Part shown: piece by piece, positions 11,903-23,276 of the stretch | How positions within the stretch are numbered: the stretch's first letter is position 1 | How the letters are laid out: the number at the start of each line of letters is the position of its first letter | From: Nipponacmea schrenckii | Lineage: Eukaryota; Mollusca; Gastropoda; Lottiidae | Direction of reading: 5' to 3' | NCBI GenBank assembly: GCA_030562195.1 | Contig: JAUJPP010000005.1 | Span: 41,217,106-41,281,105, forward strand | Length of the DNA: 64,000 bases | Made by a program: the position numbers and the translations under genes | Notes under the pieces: generated by a model | Databases searched by the model: none | Seen by the model: only the letters and a program-made list of their open reading frames with translations | Told to the model about the DNA's origin: nothing

Positions 11903-12460
11903 CTGTATTCTCATTTGGGTCGGGTTGGTTTGAAGGTGTTGTAACAATTTCCATCAAAGTGTTGTTTGTAACACAATTTGTATTGATTGGTGGGTGTGTA
12001 ACTCTAGTTGAATTGAAGTCCATTGAAGAACTGGAATTTGTTGTGGGTGTGATTGGTGGGTGTGTAACTCTAGTTAAATAGAAATCTTTTGTAGAACTGG
12101 TAGTTGTTGTGGGTGTGATTGGTAGGTGTGTAGTACTCAGGTCGACAACTGTATCCCGACTTGACCTATCAGGAAGGCCACAATAATCTATGACATCACT
12201 ATTCCTGGGGACATATCCATCAATACAAGTACAGACGGTGTCTGTAGTTGGGGTACAGTTTGTCATTGTTTTCTGCTTATCCCCTGGATCGCAAATTTTA
12301 CAATATTCGCATTCTGTAGATGAGGTCCATCCGTAGTTAAATGTATCATATGGACAAGGCAGACAGGTAGAGTTAGATAAATCGTCTGTACAATGTCTAT
12401 CTACGTGAGTACCAGGTGGACATTTATGACACTTTTTTCTATTAATCTCATACCAAAAAT
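11903..12460 (-). CDS. TNF-receptor-superfamily-like ectodomain exon
   Basis: TNF receptors bind TNF-type ligands at the cell surface through cysteine-rich repeats. On the minus strand the exon follows an acceptor (TTATATTATAG at 12461-12471) and reads CHKCPPGTHVDRHC, then STCLPCPYDTFNYGW, CEYCKICDPGD, and CTPTTDTVCTCIDGY. This CxxCPPGT...C...C..C...C..C layout is the TNFR/NGFR repeat signature. It is followed by a Ser/Thr/Pro-rich stalk with a 22-residue repeat (THPPITPTTNSSSSMDF type). A donor-like GTAATT at 11902 would end the exon in phase 1; without splicing the frame runs to a stop at 11850. No death domain or membrane segment is seen, so this is partial. It could also belong to a secreted decoy form. 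Confidence 0.7.
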
Positions 12461-12696
12461 CTATAATATAATCGAATGAGAAGATTTGAAGTAAATTTCA
12501 TTAAAAAAATTCCTCTAAACAGCAATAATTTTGATTCAAATAAAAGAAATAGAGATATTAAAGATCCTAATATTTACAAACAAAATATCTCATTATAACC
12601 ATTTCTAATGGCATCGCTGTATAATCAGTGGAAATTACGGTTATTTTCAGTTTCCTAACTTTCTTAACTTTAAGCAAAAAATGAAATAGAGCCTAC

Positions 12697-12724
12697 CTGG
12701 ATTGAGTAATGGTGCCGATAATAC
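12697..12724 (-). CDS. Candidate 28-nt micro-exon of the TNFR-like gene
   Basis: On the minus strand a 28-base segment is bracketed by a good acceptor (TTTATTTCCAG) and donor (GTAGGC). It starts in phase 0 and ends in phase 1, which matches the two-base start needed by the next exon at 12460. The joined frame stays open and gives nine codons (VLSAPLLNP) before the shared Asp codon. A signal-peptide exon further upstream is expected but was not found. This is inference from splice signals only. Confidence 0.35.
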
Positions 12725-13470
12725 CTGGAAATAAACCATAAAACAGTATGAAATACTAAATCGTAAATAGAAAATAAATTTTGTTAAGGGAGATAATCAG
12801 AAGTGTCGCTTAACAGACTCAATTTGATGACATTGGAGTGTAAATACATTCTCTGATCGCATAATAAAGGTGGTTGCTAAACTGTTATTTATTACATTAA
12901 ATACTCGCAAACGTTTTGGCGGTCGCTTATTGAAGTAGGGCTCTTAATAAAGGTGGTCGTGTGAATAAAAATAATAATTTATTTTTCTTTAGCGCATTAC
13001 ACCGAGTTTCAATGCGCTGTACATCGTAATAACACATTAAAATATACTTTACTAAAAAAAAAAACATCGATGGCCATCGTAAATCGCACACGTTATGGCA
13101 GCCAATTCGTGCGAGAGGTTGACAAGGATAGTCAGCAAAGGAAATATTTTTATGCTTTTCAATAGGGTTCTACCTCGGGTTAATACGAAAAATCACCCAC
13201 AGTTTCATCAAAATCCCTTCCAGGTCTTTATAAAATACAAACACGGCCAATAACAAGTCAATAATTTTCGATTGGTCTGATTTTCAAAGGTTCCATTCTT
13301 GGAAACCAAGTCTCGTCAAAATCCGTAAAAGCAATATTAGGTCTTAGAATGAACATAAAATTTGAAAATTTTAAATTTGGTCAGTAAAACCTCTATTCAT
13401 CAGTAAATAAACCTGCTACCATAAATAACATAAAAAATAAAAAAACATCCAAAATAAAAATGTAATTTTA
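12725..13470. repeat. Old interspersed repeat sequence, no gene seen
   Basis: Contains AATAAAGGTGGT motifs (12865, 12950; also near 750) and segments such as AGTTTCATCAAAATCC (13201) and GTCTCGTCAAAATCCG (13311) related to the diverged repeat at 17730-18475. No conserved coding region. Confidence 0.45.
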
Positions 13471-13474
13471 CAGG

Positions 13475-13585
13475 GTTCTGTTACTTTATGACACCAGGTA
13501 AATTCACTGATGAATATATACTCATATTGACCATTCTTGAGTACTAAAATTTTATGTTCATGCTAAGACGCATTATCCCTTTCAC
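13475..13585 (+). mobile_element. MITE-like repeat with end similar to 41170-41207
   Basis: Matches 4326-4405 (opposite strand) over 13475-13545, then continues CTAAAATTTTATGTTCATGC, TAAGACGCATTATCCCTTT. The last part is close to the right terminus of the intact 417-bp MITE (AAAATTTTATGTTCGTTC, then TATTATCCCTTT). No matching left end was located, so this copy is partial. Confidence 0.6.
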
Positions 13586-13783
13586 AGACAGCCATTCACT
13601 TACCCATCCCACTTGTAATAAACAAAATAACATTGACAGCTGTAACATTTTAGGTTGATTTCTGCAATGCAAAAAGAATATTATAAATTAACACGAGGAT
13701 TAATAGGTTTGATGAGGGTGGAGATATTTCCATCGCCAATTACACTGATTTACTAATTAAACTTCTTCATTCTTCATTCTATT

Positions 13784-14107
13784 AGAAGACAGGAGCAGCA
13801 ACAAACAGATTGAAAGAAGTTCAGCCACATATCAGATCTATGGTTGAAGTTGATGAATGGTATGAATATTGGGAAGAAAATCCAATCATAGAAGAAATAG
13901 ACGAATTCATTAATTTGGAATTTTGAGAAGGTATAACTTTTTTATCAGATGATCCCCAACAATTACTTAACAGACTTAATGTAATTATTGAAGCAATAAA
14001 ACATGGACATCAATCTGATTCAAATGAAAACCACGCTATCTTAAAAAGATTAATAGAAAAGGGAATTATAAATAAAGACGGTTTTTATACATGTTATAAA
14101 AAATTTT
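13784..14107 (+). pseudogene. Unrecognised decayed coding fragment
   Basis: After an acceptor-like TTCATTCTATTAG, a frame reads through about 45 codons (EVQPHIRSMVEVDEWYEYW region) to a TGA at 13924, and the same frame then continues about 55 codons with LLNRLNVIIEAIKHG and ILKRLIEKGII. The amino-acid composition looks like real, acidic, helical protein. I do not recognise the family and assign no function. It abuts the Gypsy relic on the other strand, so it may be transposon-derived. Confidence 0.35.
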
Positions 14108-14229
14108 TCATAATAATTGATTTTTTAAACTTCTTAATATAACAATTAAATTGTTACCTTTCCTGTCTATCTGAAATCCAGTGTTTTCATTATATTTTAG
14201 GGGGGGGGGGGTAAGATGAAATGAGATGG

Positions 14230-15190
14230 ATATTGATTGTGCTCTGTTTTTAAGAAATTTAAAAGAAAGCGGTATGCAATATAAGGCCACGAATTTGAAG
14301 TTCAAATTAAGATCAACTTTTCTTCTTTTGTCCATCACAACTTTCAAATTTCTATCATGATTTATATTAGCTTCTTCTACTCTATTACCAGAACCAAAGC
14401 ATATCACCAGCTATTACATCAACACCATTAAGATCTGATAGTAAGTCTTTTTGACGACGTGGATATTCTTCACGTGCAGATGATATACCTTGAGGGCATC
14501 TCTACCGAATGGCGTGCAAACTGCTGTCAGATATGAGCTTTCTTGATCCATCTTTAGCACCAAGTAAATACTTTTGCATTCCTCAGTCTAGGTAATATTC
14601 CATCTACTGTTGGCATTTGGTAATTGGAACTCTTGATAATAGGATTTCAGTCAATAGGATCAATAAAAATTCACAGTTTTTCTGATTTTTGTACTGCTAC
14701 CAAACTACTAATCCAGTCTGTATGCTCAGTTACCTTTGTTATATATCTTGTCTCTCTAGCTCATCTATCTTTGCTTTCAATTTGTCTTTTCAAGGTACTG
14801 GTAATCCTCTAGAAGTGTCGTACTGGCTTACCATTAGGACCAATTTCAATACGAAACACGCCAAGTAAACAGCCAAGTCCTTTGAATACATCAGAATACT
14901 GTTGTAGGAATTTTTCTTTTGTTCTTGAGAAAAAGAATGTACAACAAGCACTGCCTTCTCCATTGATATCAATAATTTGTCAAGGGGCATACTTCAAAAT
15001 ATCAAACTCAATGTCTATAGACGTCTCAGTGCCTTCAATAACACTGGGTATATATGAACTCAGTGGGCTAATAACAGTGTCTTCAGTTGGTTTAAGTTGA
15101 ACATCATCAGTCTGTATTATGTATCTCAACTGATTTATAGACAAAGCAGAACGCAAAGCACCATATCCAACTGAACATTTACTACAGGTG
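14230..15190 (-). mobile_element. Ty3/Gypsy-type pol relic (protease end and RT)
   Basis: Reading the minus strand from 15190 down, blocks in several frames follow the order of a Ty3/Gypsy reverse transcriptase: YSDVFKGLGCLLG, IGPNGKPV, VTEHTDWISSLVAVQK, then a PTVDGILPRL block, a TPFGR block, and VIAGDMLCFGSG followed by the H-D-x-N-L motif. The catalytic Asp pair expected in the ADD box reads AGD, so a key residue is lost. Many stops and frameshifts are present. No LTRs, integrase or gag were found. It is an old endogenous fragment with no coding capacity. Confidence 0.8.
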
Positions 15191-15321
15191 AATATTGGTT
15201 ATGAATCTAAGCATATTTTCTATCCAATGTCTTATCAAAAGCAAATATAATATCTGTATAATGTATCTGTATAAGAGGTAGAACTGTCATCTGTGTAACA
15301 GCAATTTGCAAAGTGATTAGA

Positions 15322-16696
15322 ACCTACAGATTGTTTAAATAGGTCTCGAGTGAGTGATCGTTGAAGAGATAGGTCGTGTTTTAACCTACTGATTGTTGAA
15401 ATAGGTCTCAAGTGAGTGATCGTTGAAGAGATAGGTCGTGTTTTAACCTACAGATTGTTTTAAATAGGTCCCGAGTGAGTGATCGTTGAAGAGATAGATC
15501 GTGTTTTAACCTACAGATTGTTGAAATAGGTCTCAAGTGAGTGATCGTTGAAGAGATAGGTCGTGTTTTAACCTACTGATTGTTGAAATAGGTCTCGAGT
15601 GAGTGATCGTTGAAGAGATAGGTCGTGTTTTAACCTACAGATTGTTTAAATAAGGGCTCAAGTGAGTGATCGTTGAAGAGATAGATCGTGTTTTAACCTA
15701 CAGATTGTTTAAATAAGGGCTCAAGTGAGTGATCGTTGAAGAGATAGGTCGTGTTTTAACCTACAGATTGTTGAAATAGGTCTCGAGTGAGTGATCGTTG
15801 AAGAGATAGGTCGTGTTTTAACCTACAGATTGTTGAAACAGGTCTCGAGTGAGTGATCGTTGAAGAGATAGGTCGTGTTTTAACCTACAGATTGTTGAAA
15901 TAGGTCTCAAGTGAGTGATCGTTGAAGAGATAGGTCGTGTTTTAACCTACAGATTGTTGAAATAGGTCTCGAGTGAGTGATCGTTGAAGAGATAGGTCGT
16001 GTTTTAACCTACAGATTGTTGAAATAGGTCCCGAGTGAGTGATCGTTGAAGAGATAGATCGTGTTTTAACCTACTGATTGTTGAAATAGGTCTCGAGTGA
16101 GTGATCGTTGAAGAGATAGGTCGTGTTTTAACCTACTGATTGTTGAAATAGGTCTCGAGTGAGTGATCGTTGAAGAGATAGGTCGTGTTTTAACCTACTG
16201 ATTGTTGAAATAGGTCTCGAGTGAGTGATCGTTGAAGAGATAGGTCGTGTTTTAACCTACTGATTGTTGAAATAGGTCTCGAGTGAGTGATCGTTGAAGA
16301 GATAGGTCGTGTTTTTACCTACAGATTGTTTAAATAAGTCTCAAGTGAGTGATCGTTGAAGAGATAGGTCGTGTTTTAACCTACTGATTGTTGAAATAGG
16401 TCTCGAGTGAGTGATCGTTGAAGAGATAGGTCGTGTTTTAACCTACTGATTGTTGATTGTTTAAATAAGTCTCAAGTGAGTGATCGTTGAAGAGATAGGT
16501 CGTGTTTTAACCTGCTGATTGTTTAAATAAGTCTCGAGTGAGTGATCGTTGAAGAGATAGGTCGTGTTTTAACCTACTGATTGTTGAAATAGGTCTCGAG
16601 TGAGTGATCGTTGAAGAGATAGGTTGTGTTTTAACCTACAGATTGTTTAAATAGGTCTCGAGTGAGTGATCGTTGAAGAGATAGGTCGTGTTTTAA
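15322..16696. repeat. 62-bp satellite, about 22 copies
   Basis: Unit contains GAGTGAGTGATCGTTGAAGA and TAGGTCGTGTTTTAACCTAC. Copies differ mainly at three linked sites: CTACAG or CTACTG, TTGAAATAGG or TTTAAATAAG, and TCTCGAG, TCTCAAG or TCCCGAG. These variants recur in blocks, which points to unequal exchange. It sits between the Gypsy and LINE relics. Confidence 0.97.
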
Positions 16697-16821
16697 GTAG
16701 CAGTAGCGTGAAATCAAGTGTGACGAATCATGGTATTGATTTTGTGATATATCCAAATTGTGGTTAGTTTATTCATGTTATCTTATGCTGAATGCGAAGT
16801 TTCAAAAAAAAAAAAACCTAC

Positions 16822-17720
16822 TAACAGAATCAAATGGCAGCATAATAATACATCTCTATATTTGGAAAAAATCTCTTCAAACCCGGTCAGATCTGAGCTA
16901 AATATTATCTTTGAGGAAATTGATAACTAATGATTTGATTTTACCTATTAATAGTGAGATATTAGAAGAAATTAGATCAGCCATCAACAAAATGAAGAAT
17001 GTTAAAGCTTGTGGGGAAGACATGCTTCCAGCTGATTTTTTTAATGTGCCCAATCATTCTTAATCCTCGTTCTAACAAAGCCTTTTAATGCAATTTTTTT
17101 CTCAGAAACTTTTCCAGATTTCTGGACTACAAGTAGCATTATCCCGATTTTAAAAAAAAAGGTTACCCTAATAATCCTGGCAATTATAGAGGTATATCTC
17201 TGTTAAATATTATGAGTAAACCATTAACATCTAAAAATACATTGGTTTGATGCAAAACAAATTATTGTCGAAGAGAAAGCAGGTTTCGGAAATGGTTATT
17301 CAATAATCGATAATGTGTTTATTTTGAATAGTCTAATAGAAAAGTATCTGTCAAAATCTAAAGCATCCACAATCTATTGTGGATTTATAGAATTTTTCTA
17401 AGCCTTCGATGGAATTGATGAAAGAAGCAAGTTATTTTTCAAATTAATGATATACATGGACCAATTATTGGTATATTACATGGTATGTACTCATGCTCCT
17501 CAAATTGCTGGAGGAAGTGAAATATTTGTAAGCCAGTCAATTGATGAATTATTTGCTTTACTCTTTGCAGACGATCTCTCTTTGTTGTCCGATACTGTTG
17601 GTGGTCTGCAGGCCAAATTAAATGTTTAAGAAAGGTATTATCTAAAAGTAAACACTGAGATATCAAAAATAATTGTATCTAAAAAAAGGCGGTGGTTTAA
17701 AACAATATGAAAGATATAGT
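16822..17720 (+). mobile_element. Decayed non-LTR retrotransposon RT fragment
   Basis: In shifting frames this stretch parallels the better LINE at 30750: EILEEIRSAINKMKN, NNPGNYRGISLLNIM, an AGF block near 17278, and FADDLSLLSDTVGGLQ near 17566-17605. There are stops, a short deletion after the NYRGISLL block, and internal losses of hundreds of bases compared with that copy. It is same-strand and same family as the 30.7-kb element but far more decayed. Confidence 0.75.
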
Positions 17721-17729
17721 TTGCCAGGC

Positions 17730-18475
17730 AAGATAACATACGCCCACTGGCAGCCTTGAATTTGAACAATACATTGGGCAATAACTTGAATATTTTTTAC
17801 AATGCCATCGCTCGCACCAAATTTTATCAAAATTCTTTTAAACCTGCAGCTTCTGTGCACCCACATTACTATTTTGATGCAATTTTACTAAGTCAAAGGA
17901 CTCAAAAACTGTTCATGGAAAATCGTCAAATTGGAACTTGACTACCGTCTTATCAATTTCAATACTCTTTCCAAGTTTCATCAAAATCCATTGAAAATTT
18001 CTATTGCACCCACAAATAAATTTTTACACAATTTTACTTAGTCAAGGGCAATTACTCATAATCTGTTCATCGAAAAATCGTCCAATTCGAATTTGAGCAC
18101 CGCCTTATCAATTCCAATGCTCAATCCCAAGTTTCATCAAAATCCATTGAAAATTGCAGTCTCTGTTGCACCCAGAATACAAATTTTAACGCATTTTAAA
18201 AGGGCAAGGGCAATAACTCGCTCGTTCATCAAAAAGGGTCAAATTCAAACTTGACCACTGGCATATCAATTCAAATGCTCACACCAAGTTTCTTTCAAAC
18301 CCATTGAAAATTGTAGGTTTATTGCTCCCACAATCAAATTTTGACTCGATTTACTAAGTCAAGGGCAATAACTCAAAAATGTTCATCGAAAAATCATCCA
18401 AATCGAACTTGACTGCCTTCTTATCAATTCCAATGCTCACACCAAGTTTTATTCAAATCAATAGAAAACTGTTAC
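17730..18475. repeat. Diverged ~125-bp tandem repeat
   Basis: Five approximate copies share TATCAATTCCAATGCTCA, CAAGTTTCATCAAAATCCAT, TGAAAATTG...TGCACCCAC and AAGGGCAATAACTC, in that order, at about 120-135-bp spacing. The block ends exactly where the recombinase pseudogene at 18476 is broken off. Confidence 0.8.
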
Positions 18476-19416
18476 ATATTAAGACATCTTCGGTATACTG
18501 TAAATGTCGTACTCCAGATTCTGTACAGTGTAGGGTTAGCTGAGAATGTGTTCCAAAGCGGAGACTTCGGTGTTCTTTGCCTGTTCTTAGGGCAAAATTC
18601 AACCCAATAAGGTAAAATATAGTATCCAAGAGTTGTTTTGGTGTTTCAGACCCTAAAATACCTTTCTTCCATAAGGTTTCTTCGTGACTTTCGGAAATAA
18701 CGTCAGCTCTTTTTTTCTCAATTCCCACATCAGATTGTTGATAGTTGCTTCATTTTGGCGTCGAGCACATTTCTCATTCCGAGAAATGTATCATCTTCAA
18801 AAAAAATTACCAATGTGCCATGAATTCGAAGGTAATATTGAATCGCCACAATAAGTTCATACATGGTTTGACCTCTCTACTCATCGCCATCCTGTTTTCT
18901 GGTTTCGACGATGAAATAACGAAGGGCATTGTTGAGAGTATCATTTGACATTTGCAGCACATCTATATCGAAAGATTCACCTCCTGATTTCATCGACAAA
19001 TTACGGCGGTAGTCTTGCCAATTGCTGAAAGTTTTCATTGCCCATCTGCTTTTAGCTACAGCTGGTAATCGGATACTTTCAAAAGCTTCTAATTCCTTCT
19101 CGTTTACAGTTTGTCCGAATTGCTTATCCGATGTTTGTAATGTAAGTTTTGGTTTGTCATTTGGTTCTATCTCTCAATCACTTATATCAGAATAATGGAA
19201 ACCAACAGTCTTTTCAACCTCCTGTGTGGCTTTTATGAGTTCTTCATCACTGGATGCAAAATTATCCACATTGTTATCCTTCTTTTTTTGTATATTCTTG
19301 TCTTCATAGTCTTGAGATGCCTTGAGTAGAATATTTTCACTGTCGTCAGAATTATTGTCATTTTGAGAAAGCCACAATATGTTGAAATTTCCACAATCCA
19401 TTTTAGATAAATCCAA
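18476..19416 (-). pseudogene. KIAA1958/DUF3504-type recombinase-like pseudogene, intronless
   Basis: This family holds Crypton-derived tyrosine-recombinase-like proteins of animals. Starting at ATG 19416 an acidic N-terminal region runs to a TGA near 19174; the same frame then gives DFEA-like AFESIRLPAVAKSRWAMKTF, ALRYFIVETRKQDGDE, a TAG, and FFEDDTFLGMRNVLDAKMKQ. A frameshift near 18730 leads into ETLWKKGILGSETPKQLLD, FYLIGLNFALRTGKEHRSLR and YTEDV, after which homology stops abruptly. The YL-x-GLNFAL junction is uninterrupted here, whereas the paralogue at 27.5-29.4 kb has an intron there. Three lesions plus the 3' truncation (catalytic HxxR...Y part missing) make it non-functional. Confidence 0.7.
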
Positions 19417-19566
19417 ATTGCGTCAACTCTAGAAACGATACACTTATGACAAATTAAAATGAAAATGTGCTAAAGGGCTTAAACGTTTTGATTTCAGGTT
19501 TGTTTGTAAATAAAACTCTAGTGAGTTTATAGTGAGCTGTTTTTTTGTTAATCTGTATTTTAAGTT

Positions 19567-19679
19567 GGTTAATGGATCTCAAGTTTGTCAATGCGTCTAA
19601 TATTGACCGTATAACTCGGACCTTCGGTCCTCATATACGGTCATTATTAGACTTATTGACAAACTTTCAACCATTAACC
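19567..19679. repeat. 113-bp foldback with ~46-bp arms
   Basis: Arms 19567-19612 and 19634-19679 are near-perfect reverse complements: the left holds GGTTAATGG, CAAGTTTGTCAAT, GTCTAAT and GACCGTAT, the right holds ATACGGTC, ATTAGAC, ATTGACAAACTT and CCATTAACC. The loop carries an inner GGACC/GGTCC stem. It directly precedes the 55-bp array. It may be a short MITE or a structured RNA. Confidence 0.85.
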
Positions 19680-19685
19680 TATACA

Positions 19686-21531
19686 GAGTTATCTTCCTAC
19701 CACCATTTTGTTCTAATTTGTCCCATATTGTATGACATTAGAGGTAACTTCCTACCACCATTTCATTCTAATTTATCCCATATTGTATGACATTAGAGTT
19801 ATCTTCCTACCACCATTTTATTCTAATTTGTCCCATATTGTATGACATTAGAGTAAACTTCCTACCGCCATTTCATTCTAATTTGTCCCATATTGTATGA
19901 TATTAGAGTTAACTTCCTACCACCATTTTATTCTAATTTGTCCCATATTGTATGACATTAGAGTTAACTTCCTACCACCATTTCATTCTAATTTGTCCCA
20001 TATTGTATGACATTAGAGTAAACTTCCTACCGCCATTTCATTTTAATTTGTCCCATATTGTATGACATTAGAGTAAACTTCCTACCGCCATTTCATTCTA
20101 ATTTGTCCCATATTGTATGACATTAGAGTTAACTTCCTACCACCATTTCATTCTAATTTGTCCCATATTGTATGACATTAGAGTTAACTTCCTACCTTCA
20201 TTTCATTCTAATTTGTCCCATATTGTATGACATTAGAGTAAACTTCCTACCACCATTTCATTCTAATTTATCCCATATTGTATGACATTAGAGTAAACTT
20301 CCTACCACCATTTTATTCTAATTTATCCCATATTGTATGACATAAGAGTTAACTTCCTACCACCATTTCATTCTAATTTATCCCATATTGTATAACATTA
20401 GAGTAAACTTCCTACCACCATTTCATTCTAATTTGTCCCATATTGTATGACAAGAGTAAACTTTCTACCAACATTTCATTCTAATTTGTCCCATATTGTA
20501 TGACATTAGAGTTAACTTCCTACCACCATTTCATTCTAATTTGTCCCATATTGTATGACATTAGAGTTAACTTCCTACCACCATTTCATTCATATTGTAT
20601 GAAATTAGAGTTAACTTCCTACCACCATTTCATTCTAATTTGTCCCATATTGTATGACATTAGAGTTAACTTCCTACCACCATTTCATTCTAATTTGTCC
20701 CATATTGTATGACATTAGAGTTAACTTCCTACCACCATTTTCATTCATATTGTATGAAATTAGAGTTAACTTCCTACCGCCATTTCATTCTAATTTGTCC
20801 CATATTGTATGGCATTAGAGTTAACTAACTACCACCATTTCATTCAAATTTGTCCCATATTGTATGACATAAGAGTTAACTTCCTACCACCATTTCATTC
20901 TAATTTGTCCCATATTGTATGACATAAGAGTTAACTTCCTACCACCATTTCATTCTAATTTGTCCCATATTGTATGGCATTAGAGTTAACTTCTCTACCA
21001 CCATTTCATTCTAATTTGTCCCATATTGTATGACAGAGTTAACTTCCTACCACCATTTCATTCTAATTTGTCCCATATTGTATGACATAAGAGTTAACTT
21101 CCTACCACCATTTCATTCTAATTTGTCCCATATTGTATGACAGAGTTAACTTCCTACCACCATTTTATTCTAATTTGTCCCATATTGTATGACATTAGAG
21201 TTAACTTCCTACCACCATTTCATTCTAATTTGTCCCATATTGTATGACATAAGAGTTGACTTCCTACCACCATTTCATTCTAATTTGTCCCATATTGTAT
21301 GACATAAGAGTTAACTTCCTACCACCATTTTATTCTAATTTGTTCCAATATTGTATGACATTAGAGTTAACTTCCTACCTCCATTTTATTCTAATTTGTC
21401 CCATATTGTATGACATTAGAGTTAACTTCCTACCATCATTTCATTCTAATTTGTCCCATATTGTATGACATTAGTGTTAACTTTCTACAGCCATTTCATT
21501 CTAATTTGTCCCATATTGTATGTCATAAGAG
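19686..21531. repeat. 55-bp satellite, about 33 copies
   Basis: Unit contains TTAACTTCCTACCACCATTT and CATTCTAATTTGTCCCATAT then TGTATGACATTAGAG. Several copies carry deletions of 3-20 bp (near 20450, 20590, 20740, 21030, 21140). The array has no long stable frame because the unit is not a multiple of three. Confidence 0.97.
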
Positions 21532-21607
21532 GTTGTAAATTTGTGTACAATGGTCTTAGTCTTTAAATATTGAATAAAATGTATTGTATTGTCGGCTTGA
21601 AAGGACA

Positions 21608-21736
21608 GGCCCTCGTTTCATCAAGGTACGTAAGTATAAATTTTTACGTAAGTACATATTAGACTAGGCCTATTACATACCATAATATCTACGTATGTAA
21701 AACTTTATACTTACGTACCTTAGTGAAACGGGGGCC
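21608..21736. mobile_element. 129-bp foldback MITE
   Basis: Arms 21608-21655 and 21689-21736 are imperfect reverse complements, ending in GGCC(C)CTCGTTTCA and sharing AAGGTACGTAAGTATAAA in the left-arm sense, with a 33-base loop. The outer ends GGCC/GGCC suggest complete terminal repeats. No certain target duplication is visible. Confidence 0.8.
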
Positions 21737-22239
21737 AGATTATTTAAATAGAACGGTACTAGTCCCTTTACAACTGCTCGAACATTGTACAACAACAGTT
21801 CTAGTGTTATATATGTCAAACAATAGAAATTATAAGTGTTACAACAATAAGTGAGCAACAAGTTCTCATACAGATTTGGAATACATAATTTATAATTATA
21901 TAGCATCATGAACCAAGTGTAACCAAATTAGGAAGCCAAATTCTATTAGAACTCTTTTTAGGCAACATGACGTGTCTTGGCCGCCATTTTTTGTTAGACT
22001 GTTACTCGCCAAGAAAAGACATTTATGACTTTGATAACATTTAAGAACACGAATTATAGTTACACTTCGATTCCTGGTGCTTCCACACACAAAATGTCGC
22101 GAAAATTCTGCTGTTTTACCATATATTAAAGTAGTAAAATATACCTGAAGAGAGACAATTAAGTTTTCAATAATCTCGATTAACAGGTTGGATGAATATG
22201 CCATACTTATAATCACATGACCACTTCCGTACTATGACC
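21737..22239. other. Intergenic, no gene seen
   Basis: Two minus-strand open frames here (21673-21909, 21896-22216) resemble nothing recognisable and are judged chance frames. No RNA gene or array. Confidence 0.35.
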
Positions 22240-22660
22240 ACATAAAAATTTTATGCTCCTTTTAGAAGCCCTCTTTCTCCCTTCCTTTTTCGGTTTTTGC
22301 ATGTCCATTTTCGACCAATATTTGGTCTAGATTTGGAATTTGATGTCTGAAATTGCATTTTCTTTCAGAATTTCTGAGATAATGAGAACTTTAATTAGCG
22401 GAAGGTTATTTCTAAAAATAGTGGTTTTGTGTGCAATGACAGTCAAGCGGTTTACTTTCATTTTGTTTAGTTCAAAATTTTCATGGTCAAGCTATATTAA
22501 AATTTTGTACAGAAACTAAGTATTGGCCAGGCTTTCATGTGACATACAGGAAAGCTTTCAACGAGATTTCTAGAAAAAAGTAATGGAAGGTTGAATTTCG
22601 TGATTTAACATTGAAACAGATGGCAAATGAATTGGTGGACTGAGTCCTTATATTTGCCAC
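22240..22660 (+). mobile_element. Dispersed repeat family A, long copy 1
   Basis: Colinear with 45465-45890 over about 400 bp: TTGGTCTAGATTTGGAATTT, CATTTTCTTTCAGAATTTCT, GCGGAAGGTTATTTCTAAAA, TATTGGCCAGGCT, CAACGAGATTTCT and GGCAAATGAATTGGTGGACT-like ends occur in both. Identity by eye is about 85-90%. No coding capacity; probably a non-autonomous element. Confidence 0.85.
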
Positions 22661-23270
22661 GCCCTAGTCCAAATAAGTTTATTTTTGGAGTACAACACTT
22701 CTAATATATATTTTTTATCTGTGTTAGTAATGTCAATCTTGGCCAGGTTTCTTACTGTGTGGTACGGGAATTGTATCTACCATCTTAAGCCACATTTCTC
22801 ACATTCGGGTTGGATACACCTCTTCTTTTTCTGATGTTGTTTCTTCTACCTTCAATATCACTTCAGTATTCATTTTCTTCTAATGAGGTTTTAAACTCCT
22901 GTAGCACTTCTAGATGTTTAAATGACTTCACGTTGTGTTTTGTAATTCTTTATTAGGTATAGATCTTCTAAAAGGTGACGAGAGAGAGATATCGGAGATT
23001 GTTGGCGACGAATCCTCCTCTGTTCTGACTCCTGGTCCAGGCTTTACAGGCCCTCTAATACCACGACCTGGACCCTGGATTCCAAACATGCAGGTTATTG
23101 GCTGGCGTAGCTTTAATGCAAGCTGTCCACTTCAAACATTCATGCACAGTAAGCATTAATCTAGATTAATAATCCAGGACACTCTCTTAACACATTTTCA
23201 TTGAAAAACAACACATACAATACATCAAATAATATTGTAGCTAAATTAAAGGGACTACATCAGAACCTAT
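22661..23270. other. Intergenic, possible small exon
   Basis: A proline-rich open stretch at 22955-23088 (TPGPGFTGPLIPRPGPW) is bracketed by an acceptor-like TCTTTATTAG and a following GTTATT, so it could be an exon fragment, but the donor is weak and I recognise no family. The rest is AT-rich. Confidence 0.25.
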
Positions 23271-23276
23271 TAGGTG

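Noticed and set aside
14108..14407. 99-codon minus-strand frame as an independent gene
   Set aside because: Its N-terminal part is the end of the Gypsy RT block (FGSGNRVEEANINHDRNL), so it is part of that relic.
15322..16696. Regular repeats considered as a CRISPR array
   Set aside because: Whole 62-bp units are repeated with no unique spacers, and the context is a eukaryotic genome.
22935..23159. Proline-rich frame as a gene
   Set aside because: Only weak splice signals and no recognisable domain; kept as a possible exon in the region note only.
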